A DNA stretch of 52,924 bases from a bacterium (GTDB lineage: Bacteria; Babelota; Babeliae; Babelales; GCA-2401785), in NCBI GenBank assembly GCA_023249975.1, contig JAHFBP010000012.1, positions 1-52,924 on the forward strand. The letters run 5' to 3'. The position numbers were made by a program, and so were the translations under genes. Positions 41,219-49,861 of this stretch are shown one piece after another. Numbering within the stretch: the stretch's first letter is position 1; every line of letters starts with the position of its first letter. The notes beneath the pieces are model-generated. The model saw only the letters and a program-made list of their open reading frames with translations. It had not been told where the DNA came from and did not search any database.

Positions 41219-42700
41219 ATGAAAAATTTTATGCAGAAAATTATATATTCAGGCTTGTTTGTTATTCTAAGTTTTCCATCAATTTCAATGACCGGCTTTC
41301 AGGAATGGGAAGAGTTTGACCCCAGTAAGGAAGAATTGTCAGCGGTAAATCAAACGTTTGGCCATAGCAAATATCCTGATGATAGAGATTGTGAGGCAGA
41401 TAGGGCTTTTCGGAAGCTAGATGTTGAGGAGCGCTTGAATCTTTCAGTCTCATTTAAGGATTCACCTTCATCTGCTGAAGAGGAGGCTTCCTGGATTGAG
41501 CAAGAGAGGTCATTACGTTCACAATTTAATGTTAAAAATTTAATAGCACAAAAAGCTTTCCTTGCAGGTGTTGGTATCGAGTCTTGCAAATCAAAAAAAA
41601 TCAATAATGGTATTAGTTTAAAAAAACTAGAAAAGATAATGGCTTCTCATGAGAACTTTGAAGCTATTTCAGACTTAAAGTTGGAACAAAAACAAATTTA
41701 TGATGCTCTGTGTAGCCTTGAAAAAAACGAATCAAGTGACTTTGAATCAAGTAATGATATAACGGGGCTTGAAGGAATTGATTCAGGGGGTCTTGATATT
41801 GAACCAGAACTTGAACAAAGATTAAAAAACTACAATCCCTTGAAAGATGAAGCCTTGCAGCAAGAGTTACGTGAGATAGAATTTAAAATTCAATTGGTGC
41901 AAGCACAAAAAAAGTTTGATAAACGCAAAAATATTGAATCATTAGATGATATGTCAGAGGCTACGACACAAGAACTCTATCTTGAATGCCAAGAAAATTT
42001 ATCTTCAAGTGATGAAGAAGTTGATGACTCTGATGATGATCAAAATGAAAGACGCACTGGTCATGGCTTTGATAAATTTGTTGCATACCCTAAGAAATCA
42101 TTGGTTGAAAACAAAAGAAGCTCATTGGTCCTAGGTAATCAATCAGTTGCCTCAAAAAAACAAAAAAAATCAGAAAGCCCTTTGTCGCAGTCATTAAATA
42201 CAGGGCTTTCCGAAAATACCGATAAAAATTTGCTGTGTGAAGAAGAGGGCATTTTCGACTTTGAAGAATGTGATTGGGCAAATTCTTATCAGCCAAATAA
42301 GTTCATTAAAGACTCTATGGTTTACGCATGTTGTTTTGATCAAGCAATTGATGTGCCAGAAATAGTGTTCTTTTTAGTATTAAGTTCGCCTGAAAATACG
42401 TCTTTTTCATTAAACGGGGTTGTTCGAATTTCGAATGACGTAAATTTTTACGCCATTACATTATATGATGAAAAACAAACGATATATTCTGAACAAAGAG
42501 TAAAAGCATGTTCGATAAAAGAAGCTGTAATTAGTTTTATTAATACCTGTCGTCACATTTCTATATATGATGAAAAAAGTCTTTTTTTAAATGACTCCTA
42601 CCGTAACTTGGATCAGGTTATTAATTTTCAAATAAACAGAAGGCTCCAAGGGTTGTCTTTTGGATTGCAGCAATATTCACGAAGCTCTTTAGGGTATTAA
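41219..42700 (+). CDS. Secreted acidic protein with a shared C-terminal module
   Basis: The 493-residue product has a signal peptide (about residues 1-25, IIYSGLFVILSFPSISM). A long acidic, disordered and partly coiled-coil middle (about 40-340; for example SSSDEEVDDSDDDQNE) follows. The C-terminal domain, about residues 365-470 (VYACCFDQ ... FFLVLSS ... FSLNGVVRIS ... FYAITLYD), matches by eye a module in the two genes that follow. No function is known. It is 6 bases upstream of the next gene and probably shares its transcript. Confidence 0.7.
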   Translation: MKNFMQKIIYSGLFVILSFPSISMTGFQEWEEFDPSKEELSAVNQTFGHSKYPDDRDCEADRAFRKLDVEERLNLSVSFKDSPSSAEEEASWIEQERSLRSQFNVKNLIAQKAFLAGVGIESCKSKKINNGISLKKLEKIMASHENFEAISDLKLEQKQIYDALCSLEKNESSDFESSNDITGLEGIDSGGLDIEPELEQRLKNYNPLKDEALQQELREIEFKIQLVQAQKKFDKRKNIESLDDMSEATTQELYLECQENLSSSDEEVDDSDDDQNERRTGHGFDKFVAYPKKSLVENKRSSLVLGNQSVASKKQKKSESPLSQSLNTGLSENTDKNLLCEEEGIFDFEECDWANSYQPNKFIKDSMVYACCFDQAIDVPEIVFFLVLSSPENTSFSLNGVVRISNDVNFYAITLYDEKQTIYSEQRVKACSIKEAVISFINTCRHISIYDEKSLFLNDSYRNLDQVINFQINRRLQGLSFGLQQYSRSSLGY

Positions 42701-42706
42701 TCTATA

Positions 42707-44008
42707 ATGAAAAAAAATATGGCAAATTTTGTATACAAATCAATAGGCATAGGTATTGTTTTTTTTCTGAATATTTCAATAGTTTTAGCACCACCAAAAA
42801 AAGAGCTACTATCGAATTCTGTGCGTGGTGAGAAATTTATGCAAAGCATACTGGTTGATTCCGGGTTGGATGATGCATGCTCAGAGGCTTCCACAAAATC
42901 TATTGGTAAACAAAATTTTGATAATGGCAAATGTCCAGGGGGGCCAGATGATTCATTGGATTTGGATGCATGTGCTTCAGATGGATATTGTTCGGATTCA
43001 GATGAGCCCATGAGGGCTCCCGCAGGAATTTATGAAATTTTGCCACCCAAAAATCCATTTGATGTGTTAAAAATACGGGGAAGTGGCAGCGGTGAGATTA
43101 CTGTCAGAACATTGCTTTCTTCAAATATTACTAAAAAAAGAGTTGGGTTAAAAAAAAAGGGTAAATATAAAAGATATATATTTGGTGACTTAAGCACCTG
43201 GAATAATGAAACTATCAATAAATATAAAATTTTAGATGACACTAAAGCTTCTCTCTTAGTTTCATCAGATTATGATTCTTTGAAATGCTTCATCCCAAAA
43301 GCGTGTTATGTTGCTCCAACCATTGGTATGACTACCAATTTTTATTTGGCTATGAGTAATGCTGTGGACGGCAAAATGTTTTGCCTAAAGGGACAGGTGA
43401 CTCAATGTCAAGTTCTTGATAAGTCAGGTTTGATACGATTTGAAGTTAAAGAACATTTAAAGAATTTGAAAATAAAGGTCTTAGCAACCTCGCCAAAACA
43501 AGCAGTTTCGTTGTTTTTAAAGGCAAATTATAGGCTTTCGTTGAATAAAAACAGTGGTTTCTTCTTGAAAAGCCCTTATGGTGTATTGACACATATTATA
43601 TTGAGCAACACAGAGATAGATGAACATTTTTCACGACGTTTTTTAAAAGAAAATTACTTAGTTTCGAGTGTTGTCTCAATTGATCGATGTCGTCTTGTTT
43701 GTTATCTCAAGAGCGGAACAGAGCTTTTCATAACATCATGTGCAACTAATCGCAGTGATGCATTAGGACTCTTTGATATGCGTATTGCTGGAGTCCTTCC
43801 ATCAGGATCATATTTTGAGGGTTCTCAAGATATATCAATAGGAAATTGTAATTTAGATGATTTGTCAGGCTACAGAAATTATGATCCAGGCGCAGTAGAT
43901 CTTGTGCTTAACGGCTTTGGTTACGATTGCTGGTCTGCTGTTTCTGTAGATTGTTCATACGATGTGTATGGTAACTTTGATGGTTGGAAGTTTTGTAATT
44001 ATAAGTAA
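42707..44008 (+). CDS. Secreted protein with the shared module
   Basis: The 433-residue product has a signal peptide (about residues 1-27, IGIGIVFFLNISIVLA), then a serine/aspartate-rich linker with cysteines (about 50-105). The module seen in the neighbouring genes is at about residues 200-290: CYVAPTIG, FYLAMSN, MFCLKGQVTQ, IRFEVKEH and KVLATSPKQAVSLFLKANYR. A partial second copy may follow at about 325-370. No catalytic motif is recognised. The start is 6 bases after the previous stop. The coding sequence is AT-rich. Confidence 0.7.
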   Translation: MKKNMANFVYKSIGIGIVFFLNISIVLAPPKKELLSNSVRGEKFMQSILVDSGLDDACSEASTKSIGKQNFDNGKCPGGPDDSLDLDACASDGYCSDSDEPMRAPAGIYEILPPKNPFDVLKIRGSGSGEITVRTLLSSNITKKRVGLKKKGKYKRYIFGDLSTWNNETINKYKILDDTKASLLVSSDYDSLKCFIPKACYVAPTIGMTTNFYLAMSNAVDGKMFCLKGQVTQCQVLDKSGLIRFEVKEHLKNLKIKVLATSPKQAVSLFLKANYRLSLNKNSGFFLKSPYGVLTHIILSNTEIDEHFSRRFLKENYLVSSVVSIDRCRLVCYLKSGTELFITSCATNRSDALGLFDMRIAGVLPSGSYFEGSQDISIGNCNLDDLSGYRNYDPGAVDLVLNGFGYDCWSAVSVDCSYDVYGNFDGWKFCNYK

Positions 44009-44047
44009 TGCATCCGGAAAGTGCAGTAACTATAAAATGGATGCATT
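44007..44047. repeat. Inverted repeat after the 42707 gene
   Basis: AATGCATCC (44007-44015) and GGATGCATT (44039-44047) form a 9-bp perfect stem with a 23-nt loop, starting within the stop codon and ending before the next gene. No U tract follows; it may be a 3'-end hairpin or an operator. Confidence 0.55.
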
Positions 44048-44080
44048 GTTGGATTTTATAAATTGAGAAATAAGGTTTTT

Positions 44081-44917
44081 GTGGTGCTTAAAAAAATAAC
44101 TTTAATTTGTGGTACGTTTTTTTTATGTAATGCTTTGGCCATAAGTGTTCCAGGGGATGAGGTTTTTGCATGGTATTTGGGACAACCACGAGATTCATCT
44201 CAAAATGTGTATGTGATGATAAAAAACATTGTGACAAATGATCTTCTATGTCAAAAAGGTATGATTTTGCGACAGAGGGACAAGTTGTTTAGGATTTGGT
44301 TTGATAGCGACTTGGCGGAGTTTGGCTGTGCCTTAATTAAGGCTCAAACAGCTCATACGGCATTATCTGCCTATTTTCAAGAAAAAAAATTTCGACTGAG
44401 TCAGTATTGTTATTATTATTTTTTACAACCAGAAGATTTGCGACAAGCTTTGTCTGGAGAATATCTTAAGAAATTCTTGCTTCACCCAAATTCAGTTGAT
44501 TATTGGCGGTTGAATTCATTAGCACAATTTGTTGAAGCGTATGAATGTCTTGAACCAATTGAATTAGCAGTACCATGCAGTGTAACGAAAAAACGAACCG
44601 CTGAAGCTGCTGCTTCCCATCGAGAATTGTTACAAAAAAAGCTTCGACGCAAATCTCAGATTACAGATCAGAGAGAAAATCCTTTGTGGGAAGATTCTCC
44701 AGCAACAATAGTTTGTGTTCTTGGTTGCCATCGATGCGCTATTGAACAAGAGGCCCTTGAAGTTAAAGAAGAAAAGAAGCCAGATGCTGAGCAAATATTG
44801 CTTGAAGAAGGAGAAGGGCTACTTGATTGGGGCACGGATATTGATAATGCACAGTTATATTCCCTATCCTCAACAGACGATTTATTTGTTGCAGAAAATA
44901 GCACTTATTGGGGTTGA
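44081..44917 (+). CDS. Secreted protein with the shared module, last of the block
   Basis: I use the GTG at 44081 (MVLKKITLICGTFFLCNALA), preceded by AAGG 5 nt away. The longer frame begins at a TTG at 44063, giving a six-residue extension. The 278-residue product has a signal peptide, then the module of the two preceding genes at about residues 27-123 (VFAWYLGQP, VYVMIKN, DLLCQKGMIL, FRIWFDSD, CALIKAQTAHTALSAYFQEKKFRLS). A basic and then acidic helical C-terminal half follows. The function is unknown. About 100 bases separate it from pheT, holding two small hairpins. Confidence 0.7.
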   Translation: MVLKKITLICGTFFLCNALAISVPGDEVFAWYLGQPRDSSQNVYVMIKNIVTNDLLCQKGMILRQRDKLFRIWFDSDLAEFGCALIKAQTAHTALSAYFQEKKFRLSQYCYYYFLQPEDLRQALSGEYLKKFLLHPNSVDYWRLNSLAQFVEAYECLEPIELAVPCSVTKKRTAEAAASHRELLQKKLRRKSQITDQRENPLWEDSPATIVCVLGCHRCAIEQEALEVKEEKKPDAEQILLEEGEGLLDWGTDIDNAQLYSLSSTDDLFVAENSTYWG

Positions 44918-45020
44918 AATTGACCTTTTTTGGTATCTAGATAGGCTTATCTGGTAAGGCATAGTGCCTTATTAGATGACTTTGAGCATGCTCTTTATTC
45001 GGTATAAAAAAAGGTTTGGT

Positions 45021-47366
45021 ATGAAGCTGTCACTTGCGTGGATATTCGATCACATTGATGCTGATTGGCGGAATGTAAATATTGAAAGCCTTGTCGAACT
45101 TTTTAATAAAAAGGTTGCCGAGATTGAAGGTTACGCGCTTCTTTCGTGGGATCTGAAGAATTTTGCATTTGCAGTTCGCAAGGGAAATAACTTCTTTATT
45201 CCTGAATGGAATCAAGATATTACATTAACTCGTTCAGATCTAGATTTGTATGCTGATCAAGCTGATTGTGCTTATTTAGTTAAAAAAAATGACGACGCAG
45301 TGGCATGGGCAACGTATTCAGACTTTGATGTTGAGCGCGATGAATTACTTCCAGTATTCAAGGTGAGCGCATCAGACCTTTCTGGTAGTTGGAAAAAGAA
45401 CATTGAAGCGCAAGATATTATTTTTGATATTGATAATGTTTGCATTACGCATCGCCCTGATATGTGGGGCCATCGTGGATATGCACGTGAGATCGCGGCA
45501 ATTTTAAATTTGCCCTTCAAAAATATCAAAGAAATGACGTCTCGGTTGAATATTACTGAATTTGAAACTAAAACTAAAGATGGCAGTGATACGCCGTTTT
45601 CCATTCGTATCGACGCTCCAAAAGAGTGTTCTCGATTTGTGGGTGCGTATTTTTCTTCAATAAATAATGGACCTTCATTAGTGGTGCCTGCAATGCGTTT
45701 GCTCAAATTGGGCGCCAAACTCAATGGTGGCATTGTCGATTTAACTAATTATTTAATGCACGACTGGTCGCAGCCAGTTCATGCTTACGATGCTGACAAA
45801 TTACCGTCGCGGGAAATTATCGTTCGTCTTGCCAGCCCAGGTGAGGCTCTTGATCTTTTGGGTGGGGCAAAAATTGAACTTACATCAGAAGATCTTTTGA
45901 TTGCATCGCCAGACAAAGGCTTGTGTCTTGCGGGGATTAAGGGCGGCATCGATAGCGGCGTCAGTCCAGAAACTAAATCAGTCTTTTTTGAAGCTGCAAC
46001 TTTTGATCCTGCAGCGGTGCGCAAAACTGCACAGCGTTATGATGTGCGAACTGATTCTTCCGTGCGTTTTGAAAAAAAATTATCACCATCACAGCCTCTC
46101 GAGGCAGTTTCGCGTTTTGTAAAATTGGCGCAGGATTTAGGATTCAATCCGGTTATCGAAGGCTCGGTGAGTGTTGTAGGGCCAAAAGTTGAAGAACATA
46201 TTATTTATGTTTCCCAAGAATTTTTGCAATCACGTTCTGGTTTGCCATTAATGCCCAAAGATATTGTTGAGCCGCTTGAAAAAATTGGTTTTTTTGTAAG
46301 GTCTGAAGAGACTGAAATTGGCTTAATGTTTGCGATCACCATTCCACATTATCGTGCAACTAAGGATGTTGTGCTCAAGGAAGATATTGTTGAAGAAGTA
46401 GTGCGATTTTATGGTCTGGACAGAATTACCGCAGCATTGCCAGCTTTGAGCAAAAAACCAGAAGACCTTGCACCTTTGTTGCGCAATCGAGCAGCCAAGC
46501 GCCATTTGGCATTTGGTTGTAATATGATTGAGCAACGTAATTATCCATTTTATGACGAAACTTTTATCAGAACACTCGGCTTGTCTTTTGAAGATACCTG
46601 GGAAATGATTAGCCCGGTAACTGAGCATTACAAACGATTGATTAAATCATTGGTGCCAGGTCTTTTAAAAAACGTTCACGACAACATTGTTGAATATGAC
46701 AACCTTAAGTTTTTTGAGGCTGGTGCTTGCTGGGATGAGTTGGCCCTAGGTGGAACTGAGCATCGTAAGCTTGCGGGCATGATATTCAGTAAGCGAAAAA
46801 GTTATGATTTTTATGATGGCAAAGAAGTCGTTCAGGATTTGATTCGCGCTGTTTGTGATGGTGTTGTTGAATGGAAAAAATCTGATACGCAAATTTGTCC
46901 ATGGTTGGATCGTTACCAAGCGGCCACCTTGTGGTTAGGTGATGAACAGGTTGGATATGCTGGAAAAGTTGATCCGCAAATTTTGAAAAAAATGGATGCC
47001 TTGCCAGAAAGTGAAGCATTTGTGTTTGAGTTGATGGCTGAAAAAATCTTTAATCTCAAAAAACAAATTGTGCATTACGATCCAATTTCAAAGTATCAGG
47101 TTAATTATTTTGACGTTTCACTCATGGTGCCGCCATCGGCAAGCGTTAAAACCTTCTACGATGCGTTTGCCAAAGCTGACCAATTGGTGCAAAACGTTGC
47201 ATTGACTGACAGATTCTCAAAAGAAGAATGGGCGGGTCAGTCGGCGTTGACCTTCCGCATTTGGGTAGTTCGTCATGACAGAACAATGACCAAAGAAGAA
47301 ATTACTGCTATTCGTGATACTGTTGTTGGAGTTGCCACATCATTGGGAGCTCAGGTTCGTGAATAA
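45021..47366 (+). CDS. pheT: Phenylalanyl-tRNA synthetase beta subunit
   Basis: The beta chain of the (alpha-beta)2 enzyme that charges tRNA-Phe. The 781-residue product, from the ATG at 45021 (MKLSLAWIFDHI) with AAGG nearby, shows the B1-like N-terminus. The B3/B4 editing region follows (THRPDMWGHRGYAREIAAIL and later LDLLGGAKIELTSEDLLIA), then the B5 domain (VVLKEDIVEEVVRFYGLDRI). It also has a catalytic-like core (MIEQRNYPFYDE) and the C-terminal FDX-ACB domain (YQVNYFDVSLMVP ... FRIWVVRHDRTMTKEEI). The longer frame from 44976 adds a run with no match. The alpha subunit pheS, usually just upstream, is not in the window. It overlaps lspA. Confidence 0.95.
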   Translation: MKLSLAWIFDHIDADWRNVNIESLVELFNKKVAEIEGYALLSWDLKNFAFAVRKGNNFFIPEWNQDITLTRSDLDLYADQADCAYLVKKNDDAVAWATYSDFDVERDELLPVFKVSASDLSGSWKKNIEAQDIIFDIDNVCITHRPDMWGHRGYAREIAAILNLPFKNIKEMTSRLNITEFETKTKDGSDTPFSIRIDAPKECSRFVGAYFSSINNGPSLVVPAMRLLKLGAKLNGGIVDLTNYLMHDWSQPVHAYDADKLPSREIIVRLASPGEALDLLGGAKIELTSEDLLIASPDKGLCLAGIKGGIDSGVSPETKSVFFEAATFDPAAVRKTAQRYDVRTDSSVRFEKKLSPSQPLEAVSRFVKLAQDLGFNPVIEGSVSVVGPKVEEHIIYVSQEFLQSRSGLPLMPKDIVEPLEKIGFFVRSEETEIGLMFAITIPHYRATKDVVLKEDIVEEVVRFYGLDRITAALPALSKKPEDLAPLLRNRAAKRHLAFGCNMIEQRNYPFYDETFIRTLGLSFEDTWEMISPVTEHYKRLIKSLVPGLLKNVHDNIVEYDNLKFFEAGACWDELALGGTEHRKLAGMIFSKRKSYDFYDGKEVVQDLIRAVCDGVVEWKKSDTQICPWLDRYQAATLWLGDEQVGYAGKVDPQILKKMDALPESEAFVFELMAEKIFNLKKQIVHYDPISKYQVNYFDVSLMVPPSASVKTFYDAFAKADQLVQNVALTDRFSKEEWAGQSALTFRIWVVRHDRTMTKEEITAIRDTVVGVATSLGAQVRE

Positions 47367-47835
47367 TAATTTGATGCGTGGCCAAGCTATAGTCGTTGCT
47401 GTCGTAGTTGTTTTGATGCAATTGCCAAAAATGTTGGCAATGCGCTATTTGCAAAGCGGCGACATTGATGTGTGTTCATGGTTATCCTTCAAGCTCTCCT
47501 TTAACAAGGGGATTGCCTGGAGTTATCTTTCAACCAACTTGTGGTTTGGGCAATATATTCTGGCGGCAATAGCGTTGGGGGTTTTGTTGCTCTTGGCAGG
47601 CAGTTCCATGATCCAATCGGATGAAGTTAATAAAAAAATATTCTTCATTGTTTCTTTGGGGGCCTTTGGCAATATCGTTGATCGTTTGATGTACGGACAT
47701 GTTATTGACTACATTGATCTTCATTGGGGTGCGTATCACTGGCCAACATTTAATATTCCAGACATTCTCATTGTGGTGGGCTTGTTGTTGATTGTAGCGA
47801 GGATGAATTATGATGATATTGAGCGACCGAATTAA
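47359..47835 (+). CDS. lspA: Lipoprotein signal peptidase
   Basis: LspA is the aspartic membrane protease that cuts signal peptides of lipoproteins after lipid attachment, as needed for the BamD-like and other lipoproteins here. Four hydrophobic helices are present. Conserved segments are FNKGIAWS (family NxGaaFS), GNIVDRLMYGHVIDYID with the first catalytic Asp, and FNIPD with the second (the family usually has FNxAD). The GTG at 47359 overlaps the pheT stop and follows AGG; an ATG at 47374 is the alternative. The product has 158 residues. The next gene starts inside its 3' end. Confidence 0.9.
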   Translation: MNNNLMRGQAIVVAVVVVLMQLPKMLAMRYLQSGDIDVCSWLSFKLSFNKGIAWSYLSTNLWFGQYILAAIALGVLLLLAGSSMIQSDEVNKKIFFIVSLGAFGNIVDRLMYGHVIDYIDLHWGAYHWPTFNIPDILIVVGLLLIVARMNYDDIERPN

Positions 47836-48313
47836 AAACGGGGCCTTACAGATTGCGACATTTGGTAATTTTGGTGGACAAAAAATGCGGGCTCTTGAGG
47901 CATCGCTTTTGGCCTATCTAGTCGTATTTTTAGGTCGCATGACGTATACAGTTTCGGTTGATCTTTTTTATATGATCAATTCGCTGGTATGCCTTGGGCT
48001 TTTCATAATTCTTGGTTTTATTTTTCGTACCTTGCCCCTTGATCGCCATGATGATGTGGTAATCAACCGAACGGTGGGAATGTGTTTGGCATTGTCCTTT
48101 AGAATTCTTTCTCCAGGAACATTCATTTTGGCATTGATGTTGTTTCATGGAGCTCGACTGGCCTTACCTATACTGATTGAACAACGAACCGGAATTGTTT
48201 TGAAGGAAGTTGGAGGGGAAGGATTTACAAACTTTTTGACACTTGATGTTCTTGCAGGAATTGCGACAAACCTTGTTTTGATTTTAGTAATTCCATTTTT
48301 ATTGCCTGGATGA
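47810..48313 (+). CDS. PgpA-like phosphatidylglycerophosphatase family protein
   Basis: A 167-residue membrane protein whose layout follows PgpA, which removes phosphate from phosphatidylglycerol phosphate. The glycine-rich start FGNFGGQ lies where PgpA has FGSG. HDDVVINRTVGM aligns with H-x4-D-E-x-x-G-M, and FLTLDVLAGI with the MIDDIVAGV block. However, the acidic residues that define the PgpA active site appear replaced (DE by NR, the first D of DD by L), so activity is doubtful. GAGG lies 7-8 nt before the ATG at 47810, which overlaps lspA by 26 bases. It may be a degenerate paralogue with another membrane role. Confidence 0.55.
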   Translation: MMILSDRIKNGALQIATFGNFGGQKMRALEASLLAYLVVFLGRMTYTVSVDLFYMINSLVCLGLFIILGFIFRTLPLDRHDDVVINRTVGMCLALSFRILSPGTFILALMLFHGARLALPILIEQRTGIVLKEVGGEGFTNFLTLDVLAGIATNLVLILVIPFLLPG

Positions 48314-48335
48314 GAGCGCGGAGAGTTTTAGAACT

Positions 48336-49034
48336 ATGCACATGCTTGGCCGATGGGTTGCTCAAATTTATTCACATACCAGCTGGGTTGTTGGTCATAT
48401 CATTAATGGCATCTATCCATCATATTGCGTTGAATGCAAAGTCTTGGTTGAAGCTGATCATGTCATTTGTGTGCTGTGCAAAAAAATGATTCAGCCAATT
48501 GCAACCAGAACCTTAGTTGAAGGCACACATAAAATTTCAGTCTATGCAGCGTCTTTGTATGATGGCCCTTTGCAGAAATTGGTGCGTCAGAAAAATCATG
48601 GCGGTATGTATTCAAGCATGCAGCTAGGTCGATTGGTTGTTGAACTTGTCGATTGTGAACGAATCGCGCCAGATTTACTTGTTCCAATCCCTTTGCATTG
48701 GCGAAAAAAAGCAAAGCGTGGCTTTAATCAGGCAGAGATTATTGGAAAAGCTGTTGCCAAAAAACTATCAATACCTTTGGTTGAGTGCATTATTCGTATA
48801 AAAGATACCAAGCCTCAGCATGAACTGACTCGATTGGAGCGAATAGCAAATTTGGAAGGTGCATTTGCCATCAATCCCAAATATCAGAATACAATGTCTG
48901 ACTTGATTAAAGATAAGCACATTACCATTATTGATGATCAGGTCACATCAGGAGCCACCATCAATGCAATGGCTCGGCATTTTTTTAAATATAAGCCTGC
49001 GCGTATCAGTGTTATTTCTGCGTGTCGGAAATAA
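48336..49034 (+). CDS. comF: ComF family phosphoribosyltransferase-like protein
   Basis: ComF proteins are linked to natural transformation. The 232-residue product has an N-terminal zinc-ribbon-like pair of cysteines (CVEC, CVLC, about residues 31-48), a middle PIPLHWRKKAKRGFNQAEIIGK segment, and the PRPP-binding loop ITIIDDQVTSGATINA near the C-terminus. This is the usual ComF layout. The downstream end overlaps the convergent HAD gene by 23 bases. Together with the ComEC-like gene at 51613 it suggests DNA uptake genes, though the evidence for competence here is thin. Confidence 0.9.
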   Translation: MHMLGRWVAQIYSHTSWVVGHIINGIYPSYCVECKVLVEADHVICVLCKKMIQPIATRTLVEGTHKISVYAASLYDGPLQKLVRQKNHGGMYSSMQLGRLVVELVDCERIAPDLLVPIPLHWRKKAKRGFNQAEIIGKAVAKKLSIPLVECIIRIKDTKPQHELTRLERIANLEGAFAINPKYQNTMSDLIKDKHITIIDDQVTSGATINAMARHFFKYKPARISVISACRK

Positions 49035-49707
49035 TTAAGTGGTTAATGGTTTTCAGCGCCTCGGCATAATCATCAATAAAATGGTTAACTTCATCCATCA
49101 GGTGATGGTTTTTCTTGTTACGCACAGCAACACACATCATTCCAGCAGCCTTTGCGGCTCTAAATCCATGCAGTGAATCTTCAAAAACTAAGCATTCACT
49201 TGGGTCAAATCCGAGCATTTTTGCAGCGTGCAAAAAGACAGCAGGGTCCGGTTTAGGTTTATTTTCTGCGTGCTCAAAGCTGTACACATGTGTTCCGAAA
49301 AGATTGGAAAACTGGAGCTGAGAAGAAATGACAGCGAGCGTTTGCAGTTCGCAGTTGGTTGCTACGCCAGTGGGAATATTCAGCGCAGTAATTTGGGCAT
49401 GGAAATTTTCAAATCCGTTAATGTACTTGGCTGAAGCGCGGAAATGAGTTTGAACAATGACCTTCAGTTCTTGAACGAGTAAGTTTGAAGAGTCTTCAAT
49501 TCCAAGTAATTGTTTGGTAATTAGGGCCCACTCTTTGAGGCTTAAGATATTTTCAACTTCTTTTTGATAATGAGCTGGCGGGTTGGTGATGCCGCGATTT
49601 TCAAGAACTTTTTTGCTCGCAAGTTGCCACAGGTGCATTGAGTCGATGATGGTGCCATCCATATCAAAAATAATGGCTTTAATGTGTGGCTTGTGCTTCT
49701 TTTCCAT
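49012..49707 (-). CDS. HAD-family hydrolase, beta-phosphoglucomutase-like
   Basis: The 231-residue protein shows the HAD motifs in order: IIFDMDGTIIDS (nucleophile Asp, motif I), TGVATNC (motif II, about residue 120), KPKPDPAVFLHAAK (motif III lysine) and CLVFEDSLHGFRAAKAAGM (motif IV). The cap region between I and II is helical, as in the beta-phosphoglucomutase/phosphatase subgroup. The ATG at 49707 has AAGGAGACTT directly upstream and is clearly better than the frame opening at 49791. The substrate cannot be read from sequence. The gene diverges from uppS across a 154-bp region with an 18-bp palindrome. Confidence 0.9.
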   Translation of the reverse strand: MEKKHKPHIKAIIFDMDGTIIDSMHLWQLASKKVLENRGITNPPAHYQKEVENILSLKEWALITKQLLGIEDSSNLLVQELKVIVQTHFRASAKYINGFENFHAQITALNIPTGVATNCELQTLAVISSQLQFSNLFGTHVYSFEHAENKPKPDPAVFLHAAKMLGFDPSECLVFEDSLHGFRAAKAAGMMCVAVRNKKNHHLMDEVNHFIDDYAEALKTINHLIISDTQK

Positions 49708-49752
49708 AAGTCTCCTTTCTGGTGTGTTGACAGCTCTTGGTAGTTTCATCCT

Positions 49753-49770
49753 AACAAAATTAATTTTGTT
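49753..49770. promoter_or_regulatory. 18-bp perfect palindrome between divergent genes
   Basis: AACAAAATTAATTTTGTT is its own reverse complement. It lies 46 bases before the HAD start and 92 before uppS, where a regulator could act on both. A TTGACA (49728-49733) is a possible -35 box for uppS. Confidence 0.4.
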
Positions 49771-49861
49771 CGTCCTGCATTCCTCTTTCAACTCTTGCGT
49801 AGTTGAAGTACACTGCCGTCATAGGACGAAATGTGTCTTATCACGCGGAAAAGGAATTAGT

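Noticed and set aside
44918-45020. A possible T-box or leader regulator upstream of pheT.
   Set aside because: Only two small hairpins (AAGGCA/TGCCTT and AGATA/TATCT) are present; the T-box sequence and specifier loop are not seen.
49583-49861. An extended N-terminus for UppS.
   Set aside because: This part overlaps the HAD gene antisense, includes the intergenic palindrome and has no match; the GTG at 49862 has a ribosome binding site and gives the normal family length.
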